A DNA stretch of 64,000 bases, taken from Gerris lacustris. Taxonomy: Eukaryota; Arthropoda; Insecta; Hemiptera; Gerridae. The stretch covers positions 62,838,388 through 62,902,387 of the forward strand of contig OX578277.1 of assembly GCA_951217055.1 (NCBI GenBank), read 5' to 3'. Shown here piece by piece: positions 1 through 11,649 of this stretch. How positions within the stretch are numbered: the stretch's first letter is position 1; each line of letters starts with the position of its first letter. The position numbers and the translations under genes were made by a program. Below the pieces are notes generated by a model. That model was not told where the DNA came from. It did no database searches and saw only the letters and a list, made by a program, of their open reading frames with translations.

Positions 1-469
1 CATTTTAAAGGTATCGAAATTTGGTTCACAAAAATATATCGTGTTTCTTAAATACTTAAATGGCTGCTATTTTACCCCCCAAAAAATTAAAACAAAACGC
101 AAAATAAATGCCACCCCCACTACCCCATTAGCTAAAAATAAGGCAAAAAATCAAAAATATGCATCTCTGTAAAATATCATTGTGAACCGAAAAAAAGTTT
201 CAAGTAAAAGTTCATTATGTTTCATCATAGAATCCAAATGTGCTATCAAAAATATACACTCCAATTTAAAATTTTGAAGTTTGGTGGCCTGGGGACAAAA
301 TAGTGGTTGCCCCTAGTGGGCGATTGCATGTAAACAAACTTCCCTTTGCACTTGGTTTAAAATGTCAATAATATCAAAAGGAAGGATGAGTTCGTTGGCC
401 AGAATTATTGGAGTTCATTTAGGGGTCAATTTTGACAATTTAGGGTCAAAAATAGCATAAAAACGTGTT

Positions 470-625
470 TTTTCCATTTTACCCCCCTCTTATATGAAAA
501 TATGATAAAAGTGTACACAACAACAATTACCGTACTCTTAAAGAGCTTTCCAACGACATGCATCTTGAAGGGTAAATACTATTTTGACTTTTGTACCCAG
601 TACCCGTGTGTACCAAACATTTTTT
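470..625. repeat. Family F repeat fragment
   Basis: The block reads through a run of C, 'gataaaagtgtacacaac', a segment about GAGCTTTCCAACGACATGCATC, and ends near 'cccgtgtgtacc'. Recognisable relatives lie at 36300-36400, 41385-41530 and 41640-41800. It is an interspersed repeat of unknown class with no coding potential. A different repeat fragment (family G, 'ttttaccccccaaaaaatt') occupies about 60-180. Confidence 0.6.
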
Positions 626-737
626 TTTTTTCACCCATCCAAATTCTAAACCAAAATTTCCCTACATTATCATAAGCCAATAATACGCAGATTTCTTTGA
701 AAATTCGCTCATTAAGTCATGATGACTGGGTTTTTAC

Positions 738-1024
738 TTTGCTTTGTATGTTTCATCGCACATTTCCGTTTCCCCAATTTTCAACCACTTCCCGTGATTC
801 AATCTTCCCCAAATTTTGCACATAGAAACAACTATATAAAAGAATACAGAAACAAAAAAAAAAAAAAAAAAAATGCGTCAAATTTATTTGCTTTTTAAGT
901 TTCATCGCACACCTATTACCCTAATTTTGAACCACTTCCCGTGATTTAATCTTCCCCAAATTTTGCACATAGATACAACTAAGGTGAAGAATACAGAAAC
1001 CAAAAAAAAAAAAAAAAAAAAAAA
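738..1024 (+). repeat. Tandem duplication, two units each ending in an A-run
   Basis: Two adjacent units (about 738-873 and 887-1024) share 'gtttcatcgcac', 'accacttcccgtgatt', 'cttccccaaattttgcaca' and 'gaatacagaaac'. Each ends in a run of about 20 A. A duplicated module with an A-tail at each end suggests either a dimeric retroposed sequence or a local duplication of one A-tailed insertion. No internal Pol III promoter box is obvious. Confidence 0.75.
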
Positions 1025-1397
1025 TTGAAAATAAGACCAGTTTTGAAAAATGGCATTTTTATATTAATTATTTATCTTGCAATTATTTTCAATAACATTA
1101 AATATAACAAGAACAATTATATTGTCAACACTACATACGATTCAACAGAAAATTTAAAACGTAGTATATAAAAAGTTCTTTTTATCTTGTAATTATTTAT
1201 TTGTCAATTTAAACCAGGGGTTCCCAAGGACCCCCTTGGGGGTGGGTCTATGGAAATTTAAAAGGGGTCTATAGTATTCCAGGGGTCTATTGGGGGTCGC
1301 TGATAAATTTAAAAGGTTTGAATATAGATTATTTCAAGAATCTAAAATAAATATTTTCGTATCGTTCTAAAGGGGAAATTAAATCATTTCTTAAGTT

Positions 1398-1539
1398 TCT
1401 GTAAATAATGCTGGTGCATTAGAAACTTCTACCAATATTTCATGGTTAATTGCAAAAGCCGGATATCCTCATGAAACTATATTATCGCCCACCAACAATA
1501 AAAGTGGTAATAAATACTGTTATGAAAATAAACCCTGAA
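1398..1539 (+). pseudogene. hAT transposase fragment (decayed)
   Basis: Frame +1 from 1398 reads SVNNAGALETSTNISWLIAK, then AGYPHETILSPTNN, and stops at TGA near 1539. In N-terminal to central regions of Zaphod/ZBED-type hAT transposases the usual pattern is a 'SYxxxxxIAKxGKPHTIGExLI.P' block. The IAK-AG-PH-x-T-I-x-S-P spacing here matches that well. The reading frame is cut by the nested insertion beginning near 1540, and no BED finger, DDE residues or hATC dimerisation motif could be followed. The position just inside the left terminal repeat of a hAT element supports the call. It is a fossil fragment with no likely function. Confidence 0.6.
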
Positions 1540-3830
1540 CCAGTTTTGTGGTAAAAAACCACAAAATTTTGGCACCTTTTTCAGTTTTTTCAAAATATTT
1601 CAAAAACGGTTAATTTTAGCGGAAAACTTTGTGGTAGTAATTTGTAGAGGATTAAATTTCCTTCAAATTTCACTGGTCAAACTTATTTTTGACTACATAG
1701 GTTCCGAGATATGGCACTTCGAAAATTGGCAATGTTTTTCAAAAAATAGGGTTGCTCTCTTTTTGGGCCAAATATCGACATAAAACATCCCCCCCCCCTA
1801 CGAGAAAACTCATAAAGAAAAATTGTAGTACATTTAATCGGCTTCCTTTTAAGTGCAAAATGAAGTATGTAGGCTTAGTAGTTCAGTTGCAATAGTAAAA
1901 AACACAAAAACGGAATATTAGGCCAGTCATCAGACCTATAATTAGCAAAGCTTGATGCAGTTCTGATTTTTTGATATGTTGTTCGGACCAGGTAGGGTAG
2001 TGTGGTCCTAAGTTTGCAGCTTCGAAAAACCTTTGCTAGCTGCGTAATATGTGGAAAACTGAAAAATGTTCGGTCTTTTTTCAGTTGTTGCTATATACCT
2101 CGTAAACTATGCGTTGTTAGTTGATCTTACAATTTTTTGAGTGCAATAAATTTACAACAATTAAAGTCCAATGGCAACTTCGTTCGTTCAATAGTTTCCG
2201 ACATATGGCTCTTTAAAACTTGGATTTTTTTTTTTTAATGGAAATTTTAAGTATTCCTCTCGTTGCAGGTTGAATATGGGCATATAACCTCTCACCTACG
2301 AGGAAAGTCATAAGAAAAGAAGTTGTAGTAAATTTAATTGGCTTTCATGCAAGCACAAAATGAAGCCTGTAGACTGTAGACAAAACAGTTTTGTTGCAAT
2401 CGTAAAAAGAACAAAAAATAAACAGGTCAAGTGTGTGCTAATAGTCAGCACACACCGAGGGTCCGTAGGCCACACTATATAGTGTTTAACTGTAAAGTGT
2501 ATAAACAGTGTTTTTTTTAAATGCTAAAAAGCTTACTTTGAACCATTCTAAGGGTCTGATATTCTCAAAACACACTCTGATAAAGTATTTTTTTGCCACT
2601 GAACCGGACTACAAACATATAAATACTTCGAAAAGACCATAATTATAATAAAAACGTATTTTGTCAATAAAAAATAAAATAATATTTTTTTCGAAATTTC
2701 CAAAAAGTGGTATCTTTACTTTTGGTCGAAGAATGTTCAGGAATTTTTTCAGATTTTTCGCACTTCACATAAGCGAGATAGAGGGGGGGGGGGGGCACGT
2801 TTCACACCCACTTCAAACTTGCCTACGGTCGCCCTATCAAAGTTATATCCAAAGAATTATATATTTTTGTAATCAGCTCGACGTACCCTTTCATATGATA
2901 CCCCTCACGGTGTCGAAAAAAAATTAAAAAAATTTAACCCTTAAGTTTTTTACCCTAATTTTTTTTAAAAATATTTTTTTTAAGTCGCTATATTTTTAAA
3001 ATATGTGGGCAGGTACAAGACACATACATGCCAAATTTCAAAGGGATCGGACAAAAGGTGTAGCCGTGAGAGCACGCGAGAGGACGGACGGACAGACACA
3101 CGCAGGAAAATATAAGGGTCCTTGGTTTTGCCTACGGACCCTAAAAAGGAAAAAAATATCGGTGTAAAAATGTTAACCTACGAGAAAAGTTATAGGGAAT
3201 GAAGTTGTATGTAGTAAATATAATTGGCTTCATTTAAGGTCCAATTGAATCTCTGTACGTCCAGTAGTTACCAAAATAGGACACTTTAAAAATTATTTTA
3301 ATTTTTATACAACTACAAAACAAAGCTAGTACAAAGCTGTAGACAATACTTTCAGTGCTTTGATTACTAATACTTTTTGATAAGAAATTTACATACAGGT
3401 AATCTCACTTTTCCACCTTTAAATATGATTCTATGCATTTTTCTTTAGTCGAATGCCCAAAACTTGTTATAAAAAGTGGTTTATAAAAATTATAATTTTC
3501 CTTTTGCTTGTTCTTTTTACGATTGCAACAAAACTGTTTTGTCTACAGGATTCATTTTGTGCTTGCATGAAAGCCAATTAAATTTACTACAACTTCTTTT
3601 TGTATGACTTTCCTCGTAGGGAGGCTGTTTTGAAACGAGAGCAACACTATTTTTTGAAAAAAATTCTCTAACCTATTTTGTCAAAAAATAAGTTCGACCA
3701 GTGAAATTTGAAGGAAATTTAATCCTCTACAAATTACTATCACAAAGTTTTCCGCTAAAATCAACCGTTTTTAAAATATTTTGAAAAAACTGAAAAAGGG
3801 GCCAACATTTTGTGGTTTTTGACCCCCCTC
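1540..3830. mobile_element. Fold-back element nested in the hAT relic (family C)
   Basis: The outer arms are inverted copies. About 1555-1880 (blocks such as 'gcggaaaactttgtgg' and 'gaggattaaatttccttc') reappears reverse-complemented at about 3515-3815. The middle holds diverged sub-copies (2230-2420, 3160-3290) and a separate inserted element (2459-3143). The same family makes up the fold-back element at 51007-53139. No protein is encoded. Confidence 0.7.
2459..3143. mobile_element. Short element with AGGGTCCGTAGGC terminal repeats
   Basis: The ends read AGGGTCCGTAGGC at the left and GCCTACGGACCCT at the right, a perfect inverted pair about 680 bp apart, nested in the family C element. The right part carries the 'caaatttcaaagggatcgg' and 'gacggacggacagacac' motifs that also occur near 12640-12785. 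It contains a G13 run at 2783-2795. The 88-codon open frame over 2661-2927 has no recognisable similarity. Confidence 0.65.
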
Positions 3831-4403
3831 AAGTTAGCACAAGGTTTATTTGTTCGGAAAATTGGGTGTAGCACTACTGGATACCCACTAACAATATCCC
3901 AAAGTTTCATTAAATTCGGAATTTTTTCAAGGTCGAAAGTACATGGCGACTGGACTATTAAGAGAAATTACAGAAGAATTTCTTTCAGCGTTCTGTTACA
4001 AATGTACTCTACAGGAGTACATATATTAGTATTGGATTTTTTTGAAAATTTACACTGAACTGAACCCTTAAAACAATTATAAGAAAATATGTTATGTCAG
4101 CTATAGTGACAATACGATGATAGGTACATAATTTCAGGCCAAATATTAAACAAAGAAATTATCAATATTTTCGCAGTGACAATATTAATAAAAGTCGAGT
4201 CTTATATAAACCACTTCTTTTTATTTTTGTCCAAGCTCTTAGCACAATTGGTTATCTTTAAGATATTTAAGTGCAATTATTAGTATATTCTGCTAACGTT
4301 GTATATGATGTATATTAATGAAAAAATGCTAGGGGGTCGATGAAGAAAATAATTTTTTTGAAAGGGGTCGGAAGGAAAAAGGTTGGGAACCCCTGATTTT
4401 AAC

Positions 4404-6000
4404 GGTAATTTATTCATTCCATAATGAATTAATAAGCTCACTGTAATACCCTGCACTTTGTCCTACACAATCACAATAGGCAGAGGTGGATGGCACCCAA
4501 AGCAGTGAAGTCGCTGGGTTGCGTCCATCCAACGCCCGGGTTGACGAGCTCCCTACTTTGTTTAAAAGATATTATGATTCGTTGCATATACGAGTAAGCT
4601 ATTATTTTGTAATTTAAATTTTTAACTACATAATAATATTTTTGGTTTAAATTATTTCTGACGAACAAACGAAAAAACATAATACAAGTATTAAAACGTT
4701 TCCTAAAATCGGGTGGGAATAAAATTATTATTAAAATCGTTTACTATTGCGAATGAAAGTTTTCAGATACCGCACTAAATAAATATGATTTATCTAAACT
4801 TCTGGCCTACTAATGACTCACAAACTATTAGAAAAGGGATTCTTTTACAGTTTTTTAATTGTATGCAGATTTGTTAATATTTTTATTTATATTATATGCT
4901 ATTATTTAAATTTCAAATACACATGTACCATGGGACTAAAAATAAAATAAAAAAAATCACCATTAATTCATACAGGATTTAATAATATTGTAAATGTAAG
5001 AATATATTTAATATTGATTGTTATTTTTATTTGGCAAGGTTTTTTTCTTTTAAACGTTAAGCTCATAAATCAAATATTTATTTCTTGTAGATTGCCTTAT
5101 AATTTATGATTCCGATAAAAAAAAATACTAACACTAATGGCACTGAACGTGTTCCATTAACTGAACCAGTTAGTTGGAGCTCAAAAAGCCGCTTAAAATG
5201 ATTGGATTCTTCGTTACATAAAATAAGAAAGAAAAAAGTAAAAGACTAAAAAAAAAAGAATAAGGTACTTTAAGTCATTATAAGCCCACCTCGAAGTTAT
5301 GAATGGATCGTAAAACATCTTAAAAAAACAAAAATAATTTTCGACATAATCTATTACTGAAAATAGCCGATTAATCTATAAAGTAATTAATTAGTGATTG
5401 TGATTGAGATATAAAATATCGTTTATATACAAATGATATTGTATATTTTTCACTCTTAAAATGGTTTTATTAACAATGAAATTAAAATTTATAAAATACA
5501 AAATTCGATGGATATTAGGAAAAAAGTGGCAAAATTGTATGTGATAGAAAAACAAATTATGTTAAAAATTAAAATCATATTAACATTATTATAAGTTATA
5601 TTAGGAAAAAATCACAGGGAAGTACTTGTTATATTTTAACTCATAAAACCAATAAGGAATGCAGCATTTAAAAAAAGTTTATATATTTGTGTAACCTACT
5701 CTTCAAGAGCTTTTATTTGATACCCTACTCAAAATTAAAAAAAAAAAAAATGAAACGCATAGAAAATTTAACTTTATGAAAATTGCGGGAATTTCCCCCC
5801 GTATTATTGATTGTCCCATTATAAGGTATTTGTATGAATTATTTCAAAATTATAGGACTAGGATTATAGGGTGATTACAGGGGGGGGGGGGGGGGGTATA
5901 TTTTAACTATTAAACCGTATATTTTAGCTATTAAACCAGGGTATATTTTAACTCATTAAACCAATAAAGAATTCAACATTTTAAAAATCACATACGAGTA
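4404..6000. other. AT-rich intronic DNA, no recognised feature
   Basis: I see no gene, RNA gene or repeat family here apart from a G17 homopolymer at 5880-5896. A short duplication lies around it: 'gtatattttaac' with 'attaaacca' recurs at about 5898-5965. The open frame at 4471-4680 (minus) has no recognisable similarity. Confidence 0.5.
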
Positions 6001-6004
6001 TATA

Positions 6005-6175
6005 TTTAGTGGGTATAGGCTTCCGCGTGTTGGCTCGTAATCAAAAACTTGGTTTTCCGGTAAAATCCGCCTCATGAAGATGTTAAAGTCCTAACTTTCG
6101 CTTCCACCACAGGAAGCATCTTCAGGGTTGTGGTGCATCGTGATGTTGACTCGAAGCAAACACAAAATATACTTA
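6005..6175 (-). repeat. Penelope-like repeat end with hammerhead-like motif (family H, copy 1)
   Basis: On the minus strand 6125-6091 reads CTGAAGA, then GCTTCC-loop-GGAAGC (a 6-bp stem), then GAAAG. That is the order CUGANGA, stem II, GAAA of a hammerhead core. The flanks ('ggcttccgcg', 'aacttggtt', 'atccgc') recur at 29140-29315 on the plus strand. Hammerhead motifs are known in the terminal repeats of Penelope-like retroelements. I could not identify a convincing cleavage triplet here, so catalytic activity is doubtful. Confidence 0.5.
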
Positions 6176-6211
6176 CAAATATATATGCTATTATATATAT
6201 AAATATATATT

Positions 6212-6394
6212 TTCATATTTTACGATTTTGGTAGTATTCATACTACGGAACGATTAAATTTTAATTTAAATCAAACTATAATTATTAACTACGGGAGACA
6301 GACAGAGAAAATTAGACTCCAGCGCGGGGATTTGAACCACCGGCCTCTATATTACCAGTGTATAGCGCTCTAACCAACTAAGCTACGCAGGAGA
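6212..6394 (-). mobile_element. tRNA-derived SINE (family S1, copy 1)
   Basis: Read on the minus strand, the head begins near GCGTAGCTTAGTTGGTTAGA, a good Pol III A box. It is followed by an anticodon-like loop CTGGTAA (GGT, Thr-like) and a B box GGTTCAAATCC. The shared tail then reads 'gtctaattttctctgtctgt', a TAA/ATT-rich part, and 'cgttccgtagtatgaatact'. The same head-plus-tail combination occurs at 6561-6806 and 49952-50149, which marks a SINE family rather than a tRNA gene. The acceptor stem does not pair. Confidence 0.85.
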
Positions 6395-6560
6395 ATGAAT
6401 TTCTCTGACGTTAATGATACCTTGACCCGAATTTAAAGCTTTCAATTTTTCCACAAGTCTGAGAAGTCAACATTAATGACAAAGAACTAAACCGAGAAAT
6501 AACGCTTATAATTATAAAGTACCCAATTAGTACCTGTACCTCGTACAATCAATTAGAAAT

Positions 6561-6806
6561 TCATATTTTACGATTTTGGTAGTATTCATACTACGGAACG
6601 ATTAAATTTTTATTTAAATCAAATTATAATTATTATTAACTACGGGAAACAGACAGAGAAAAATAGACTCCAGCGCCGGAATTTGAACCACGGGTCTCTA
6701 TATGGAAATATAGAGGCCGGTGGTTCAAATCCCCGCGCTGGAGTCTATTTTTCTCTGTCTGTTTCCCTTAGTTAATAATAATTATAATTTGATTTAAATA
6801 TATATT
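6561..6806. mobile_element. tRNA-derived SINE S1, head-to-head fold-back pair (copy 2)
   Basis: A minus-strand S1 copy (6561-6708) meets a plus-strand partial copy (6714-6806) in the anticodon-stem region. Together they form a long palindrome whose centre is 'tctatatggaaatataga'. Both halves keep the B box and the 'ctctgtctgt' tail. Direct duplication would not give head-to-head halves; template switching or a snap-back event would. Confidence 0.8.
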
Positions 6807-7384
6807 TGTAATCTACTCATTAGCAGCTTTCATTTGATGCTCCATGAAAATTGCGCATGCGTACATTACATTTTTACCTTCTTCATAATTTTCCTGTGTT
6901 CAAAAAGTTACGCCAGTATTTCAAATTTCAATTTTTTGCCTTAAACCATGAACAGAGAGCGACAGACGGACAGACACATCACCCTCGGCATAAAACAAGA
7001 GAAAAAGAAAGTGTATTAATAAATTTTTACATTACTTTTGCTCTAATTATGCAAATGACCATGTATAAATAAGGACGCTCTACACACCGCATTATATTTA
7101 AATGATCATACAAATCGGCCAAAAATTGGTTTGTGCTTTGGCTTCTTTTGTAACTGTTGAGGACAGTCAACTTTTTGAAAACAAATTGTACTTAAAATCT
7201 AGAGTATTTTTTATTAATAAAAGAGTTAAAGGGGGGAGAGAAGAAAAGTGAAGTGGGATGAGGGTTAGTTGAGGCGATGAGATGTAAGACCGACCCGAAA
7301 ATATTTAACACAAGAAACAACATGATAAAACATCTTTGATAGGTTGCCTGTAGCCCTTTCCTGGCTGTGTTTTTTACCTCATTT

Positions 7385-8085
7385 TTTACTTTCTCATATA
7401 AAGATAAATTATTGTTATGGTGTGAACATTCGATTTTGAGATTTTAATGGATTTACTCGTTCTGAGATTCCCTGAATCCAAAAAAGTGGTTTTTTGAAAC
7501 ATTCGTCCTGATGTTTGTGCAGATGCTTAAACCACTTAGCTGATTTTTATGAAATTTCGCCTGAAAGAAAGTCTGTCTGACGTCTGTCGTCTGTACAAAC
7601 ACGTGGAGCCTAAACTACTTGGACGATTTGGACGAAATTTAGCATACCTGTTCAGAAAAATCATACCCCAAGGCGAAATCGATAAATGAATTTTAGCTCC
7701 CAATTTGGGGGCGCTGCCCCTCAAAAACTCTGGAAAAAAGTGCAAAAAAAATTATTTCCCGAAAACGGTCCCGACGATTATGATCGTTAAAAAAAGTCTA
7801 TAGTTCATTTAAATTCGAATCTAACGGTGTAAGCTGTTTTCTTGGGAAAAGTCTAGTTCCTAAGTAAATAGCTTTAAACTCGGACGGAGAGGGGCTCGAT
7901 TTCCCGCTGAGGAAAAATTATTTTTATGATAAAATGTTCAAATATAATTAAATGTACCAACGAAAATGTGAAAACTAATAAATGAAAAACACTGGGCTAA
8001 GTAATTGTGAACTCGTATATGCGAGAAAGTTTGTCTGAGTTGTCTCGGACCAATTTTATTTTTAAATAATTCCTTTTCCAACTCA
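7385..8085 (+). mobile_element. Composite repeat with tRNA-like B box (family S2, copy 1)
   Basis: The block starts at 'tactttctcata' and includes 'cgtggagcctaaactac'. It contains a tRNA-like stretch about 7845-7905 (TCTAGTTCC, then GGCTCGATTTCCCGC as a degenerate B box) and ends with 'aataaatg..aaaacactgggctaagtaatt'. Relatives are at 14590-15015, 22480-22900 (minus), 43940-44180 and 53600-53720 (minus). The minus-strand copy keeps the best B box, GGGTTCGATTTCCCG. Confidence 0.6.
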
Positions 8086-10250
8086 TATATATTTGTAGTT
8101 GAAAAGAGGGAATATTTAAAATGTAAATGAGTAATTTTACCCTGGTAGCTCATACATTACATAGTTTTTTTCTGAGTATCAAGTTACGCTTAAATATTCG
8201 GGAGTATCCTAATTTATGCATTCGATATAACCCCACAATTAAAATAAAGGCGATAGTACCGTATACCAATGTTTTGGCTGGATTTGTGGAGCAGATTCTT
8301 TTAATAAAGTATTGTTACTTTTAATATGATATCTGGTGTTTATTATTCATTAACATATTATTCAAAATTATTTGTTTACTTCGTTCAAAATTGGAACAAT
8401 GATATTATAGTTGTTTTTAATCAATTTTATAAATTTTAAGGAGGATTTATAGTATTTAATAATAATTAGGTATGTGTTTCAACCTCCATTTACGTAAATA
8501 ATAACAACAATAAAATACATGTTGGATTTATGGTTTTTTTTAACCATTTTATAATTGGCAATAAGTCATTTCTTGGATAAATTATGTGCGGCAGTGAAAA
8601 GAAGAGCGGCGAAGCAAGGGGCCTCACTAAAGTTTTATGACCAAGTCATAATGGTCAATAAATCATCGAAACAAACATTTATCTTCATTCGTTTTGCCTT
8701 TTATAATCAATGATGAGTAAATATGCTATTAGCAGATTGCATACCATATTGATTTTTATGTTTCAAACTTCAATTAACACATTCCTTAATTATTTTTTTT
8801 AATGCTAATCATTTTAAATTACATAGTTTAATTCCTCTGTGTTAAAAAAATACTTAACTACATTATAAATAAATGTTTCATTTATCGGTTTTAATAAATT
8901 ATTTCTGTCTGTAATTGCTGTGATAAACACTTACATCGATCTAATTACTTTAAAAAAAATAATAACTAAAATTTACGATAAGACAAATAATAAAATCAGG
9001 ATCCCATTTAAATATAACGAATACAACATATCATTTTAATATCGAACTTTTTTAAAAAAATGTATAAGACCGTTTTAGACACTTAAAATTGCCCATAAGC
9101 AGAAAGTCAGGTTACTAAATATATTTGTTTTGTTTTTTGTTCTCCTTCTATAATACACTTATCACGTACTCTTGACCCACTGAATTTTTGTTATTAAAAA
9201 TAATTTTAATTTATTCATAATGACAGTTAAATTAAACGAAATTGGATAAATATCTTGCAAAATATATTTCAATTATGTATATTTAAAATGAAAATCATTA
9301 AAACCGTATGAGAAAATAGTCTGCCAATTAGTGTGTCACATAGATTCCTCGCGTCCTATGACGCATTCTTAAATGTTCTTAAGCTACTACAGCCCATTTT
9401 TGGAAAGGCAAGCACACATACATTTTGTCCTTAAATGGGACCCTACTGATGTCATTCACTATTGAATATTGATTCACTTTGTTAGGAATCATGTTACCAC
9501 TCAGACAACAGATCACAGACAGAAATGTTACAAAAAATTTTTGGACCAAAAGATGTTTTTTATTTTTTTTAGTGCATATAAGAAATAAATCCTAATAAGA
9601 TTCTTCAATTGTCTGCGTTTAAGCAGGGTTGTTTCGCTTCATTAGAAATTAACTAGTAAGGTAAAAAAAAAACCATAGTGTACCGCAAACTTCTTTTATT
9701 ACTTTTTAAGTCTCGATAATGTTCCCACTTCTACACCATAAGATATAATTATATAAAGTTCAAAACCGTCAAATGTTTGTAGTATTCGGTATATTTTATA
9801 TATTGTTTGAGGATAGTCTCTATGGCATTTACCATATAATAAATGTTTATTTATATATTGGCTTTTATTCAATAGCTTATTTTATTTGTATTAATTAATA
9901 ATAAAAATACAAGTTTTTTATACGTAAGTAATACATGAAATATTTCCTAGAAGATTGATTTAGCTTATTTAACTATTTAATAGCTAATATCTAGTTCTAA
10001 AGTTGTAAAATGTAAAATATAATGATATAACTTTGAAAACTAAATAGAAACAGCATTTCCATAAATAATAACTTACGAGATACATTATTTTTACGTCATT
10101 AGTATTAAAAAAAAGGAAATAGTGAATATGGGACATATAAAACATTTAGCCAGTTTACTTTAAGTAAATAATGTTCAGAATTAATTTTGAGTAAAGTTTC
10201 TTCTACTTTTACTAGGGTTACGTAGATACCCTATTGTAAAGTGGGAAGTA
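8086..10250. other. AT-rich intronic DNA, little recognised
   Basis: I find no conserved coding sequence. A 50-bp fragment of the family A tail lies at 9318-9368 in minus orientation ('ccaattagtgtgtcacatag'). The rest is unique-looking AT-rich sequence. Confidence 0.5.
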
Positions 10251-10254
10251 TTCA

Positions 10255-10560
10255 GTTAATGGCGCGGGGCGGGGCAGAATTTCGGGGGGTTTAAACCCCA
10301 TAACCCACCCCCAAGTTTACGCCCATGGTTGCTAGGCTACAGGGAATGATGGTGCACCCTAGACCGTAATGGGGGAGAAGAATGGCGGGTAGGAGGGGGT
10401 TATGGGAGCGAACCCGGCAAATTTATTGCCTGCGTAGTTCAGCGAGTTGTTCTCGAATACCGTAATTTTTAGGCGGAGGTCTAATGAACGCTCCTAAATC
10501 ACATTGTGAGCTGAAAAGTACAGAGTTAAGCATTTTTCTTAAAAAAAAAAAAAAAAAGGA
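10255..10560 (+). repeat. GC-rich patch followed by an A-tailed, possibly tRNA-derived unit
   Basis: The GC-rich part (10258-10435) resembles ends of hAT-like elements ('ccaagtttacgcccatgg'). From about 10428 the sequence TGCGTAGTTCAGCGAGTTGT resembles an A box, and the unit ends in a 17-A run near 10541-10557, as a SINE would. The matching B box is poor, so the SINE reading is tentative. Confidence 0.35.
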
Positions 10561-10979
10561 ATCCTGTAACATGACTGGTAGGGAATGTAAATATAGCTAA
10601 CCCTTTCTGCGAGTAAATATAATTTACTGCATATTTTTGTTTTTAAAAAGCAATTAATTTTGCAGGTCATAAAATATAAAAGTTCTAACTAACTGTGATT
10701 AAAAATACATATAAGTTTTTAAATAAGTAAAAAAATTGGATGAAAAATAAAATTATACCTAATCATAGAAATATTTTTATACATTCATTCAGTTCAAGAT
10801 GAAGTATTTATAGTAAGTATATGCTGATTTATAATTATTAATACATCAATTAATAATTATTAAACTGTTACGTTGCAATGTTACAAATAAAAAGCGAAGA
10901 ATTGTGGTTTAATCGAGCTATATTTTTAAAGAGGAAGGCTAAAGTTCATTCAAACGCCGCTAGAATGTGTTAGTAGTTC

Positions 10980-11640
10980 GATTTTCTCGGACTCGCTTTG
11001 AGCTCTCCACACTCTTTTATTTTCTTTCAATGTTCAGTTCATGCTTCGGAATCGAAAGTCATAACAGACTTTATGCACATTTTTTATAGCTTAATTTTCA
11101 AGCCCATGTTTAATTTAGACCTTAAGGTATTCTTAAACTTGTTAAAAGCTCTCCGTCCTCTAATACTATTCTACGATTTACGTTTTCATCCTTAACTTTG
11201 CTTTCAACATATATATAATTTTAAACTTCCTAAATATTTAGAATCATGAACTATAACGAATTCAATATTTTCTATGTTTATGGCTACTATCGCTAATTAT
11301 CTGATATTCCAGCTCATTACATTTGAGTTTAGTCTATTTACCTCCAATCCTACATCTTTAATCACAGTAATTATTGCCAGCAGCATTTTCCTGGCTTATT
11401 ATATAGTGTTAGACATATGCTATTACTATATGGTCCACGAATTTCAGCTTAGCCGCCACTCTCCATCTACCTCTATGTCGAGACAGTCCAAGTTTAGATA
11501 CATGTGTGCACCTTCTAAAACTTTAATAAGTATCTCACAATTCTCCACCTCGTTGAACTACTTCTCAACCAACGGTTATTTCCATTTTCGTTCCACATTA
11601 AGTAAAATGACAAGTTCGATATACCTACTTCATTTCTAAA
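10980..11640 (-). pseudogene. Decayed non-LTR retrotransposon reverse transcriptase (C-terminal half)
   Basis: Translating the minus strand across shifting frames gives a run of blocks in the order seen in LINE reverse transcriptases. KFVDHIVIAYV (11412-11444) corresponds to the F-A-D-D-I-V-I catalytic box, with the second aspartate lost. VGLEVNRLNSNVMSWN (near 11309-11365) corresponds to the VGLxVNxxKTxVM block. NIENIEFVIVHDSKYLGSLK (11223-11283) corresponds to the FKYLGS block. RRAFNKFKNTLRSKLNMGLK (about 11100-11165) fits the GRKAF...LKIRL thumb region, and a trace of the Y-G-x-E-x-W-T-L motif lies near 11045-11075. Frameshifts and stops lie between blocks, so the element is dead. These names rest on recognised family patterns, not on an alignment. 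The plus-strand open frames here are antisense shadows. Confidence 0.72.
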
Positions 11641-11649
11641 CAATTGTTA

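Larger units (their letters stand above)
1215..4395 (+). mobile_element. hAT-superfamily DNA transposon relic with nested insertions
   Basis: The left end begins CAGGGGTTCCCAA and the right end finishes TTGGGAACCCCTG, which are perfect 13-bp terminal inverted repeats of a common hAT type. The flanks are ATTTAAAC (1207-1214) and ATTTTAAC (4396-4403), an 8-bp target duplication with one mismatch, as expected for hAT. A short stretch with hAT transposase similarity follows the left end (1398-1539). Most of the interior (about 1540-3830) is a later fold-back insertion that itself holds another element, so this copy cannot be autonomous. Confidence 0.88.

Noticed and set aside
6300..6394. Functional tRNA-Thr gene on the minus strand
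   Set aside because: A and B boxes are good, but the acceptor stem does not pair and the same head is fused to the same non-tRNA tail at other loci, so it is a SINE.
11274..11639. 121-codon plus-strand open frame with hydrophobic N-terminus
   Set aside because: It lies antisense to the decayed reverse transcriptase, which explains the sequence better.
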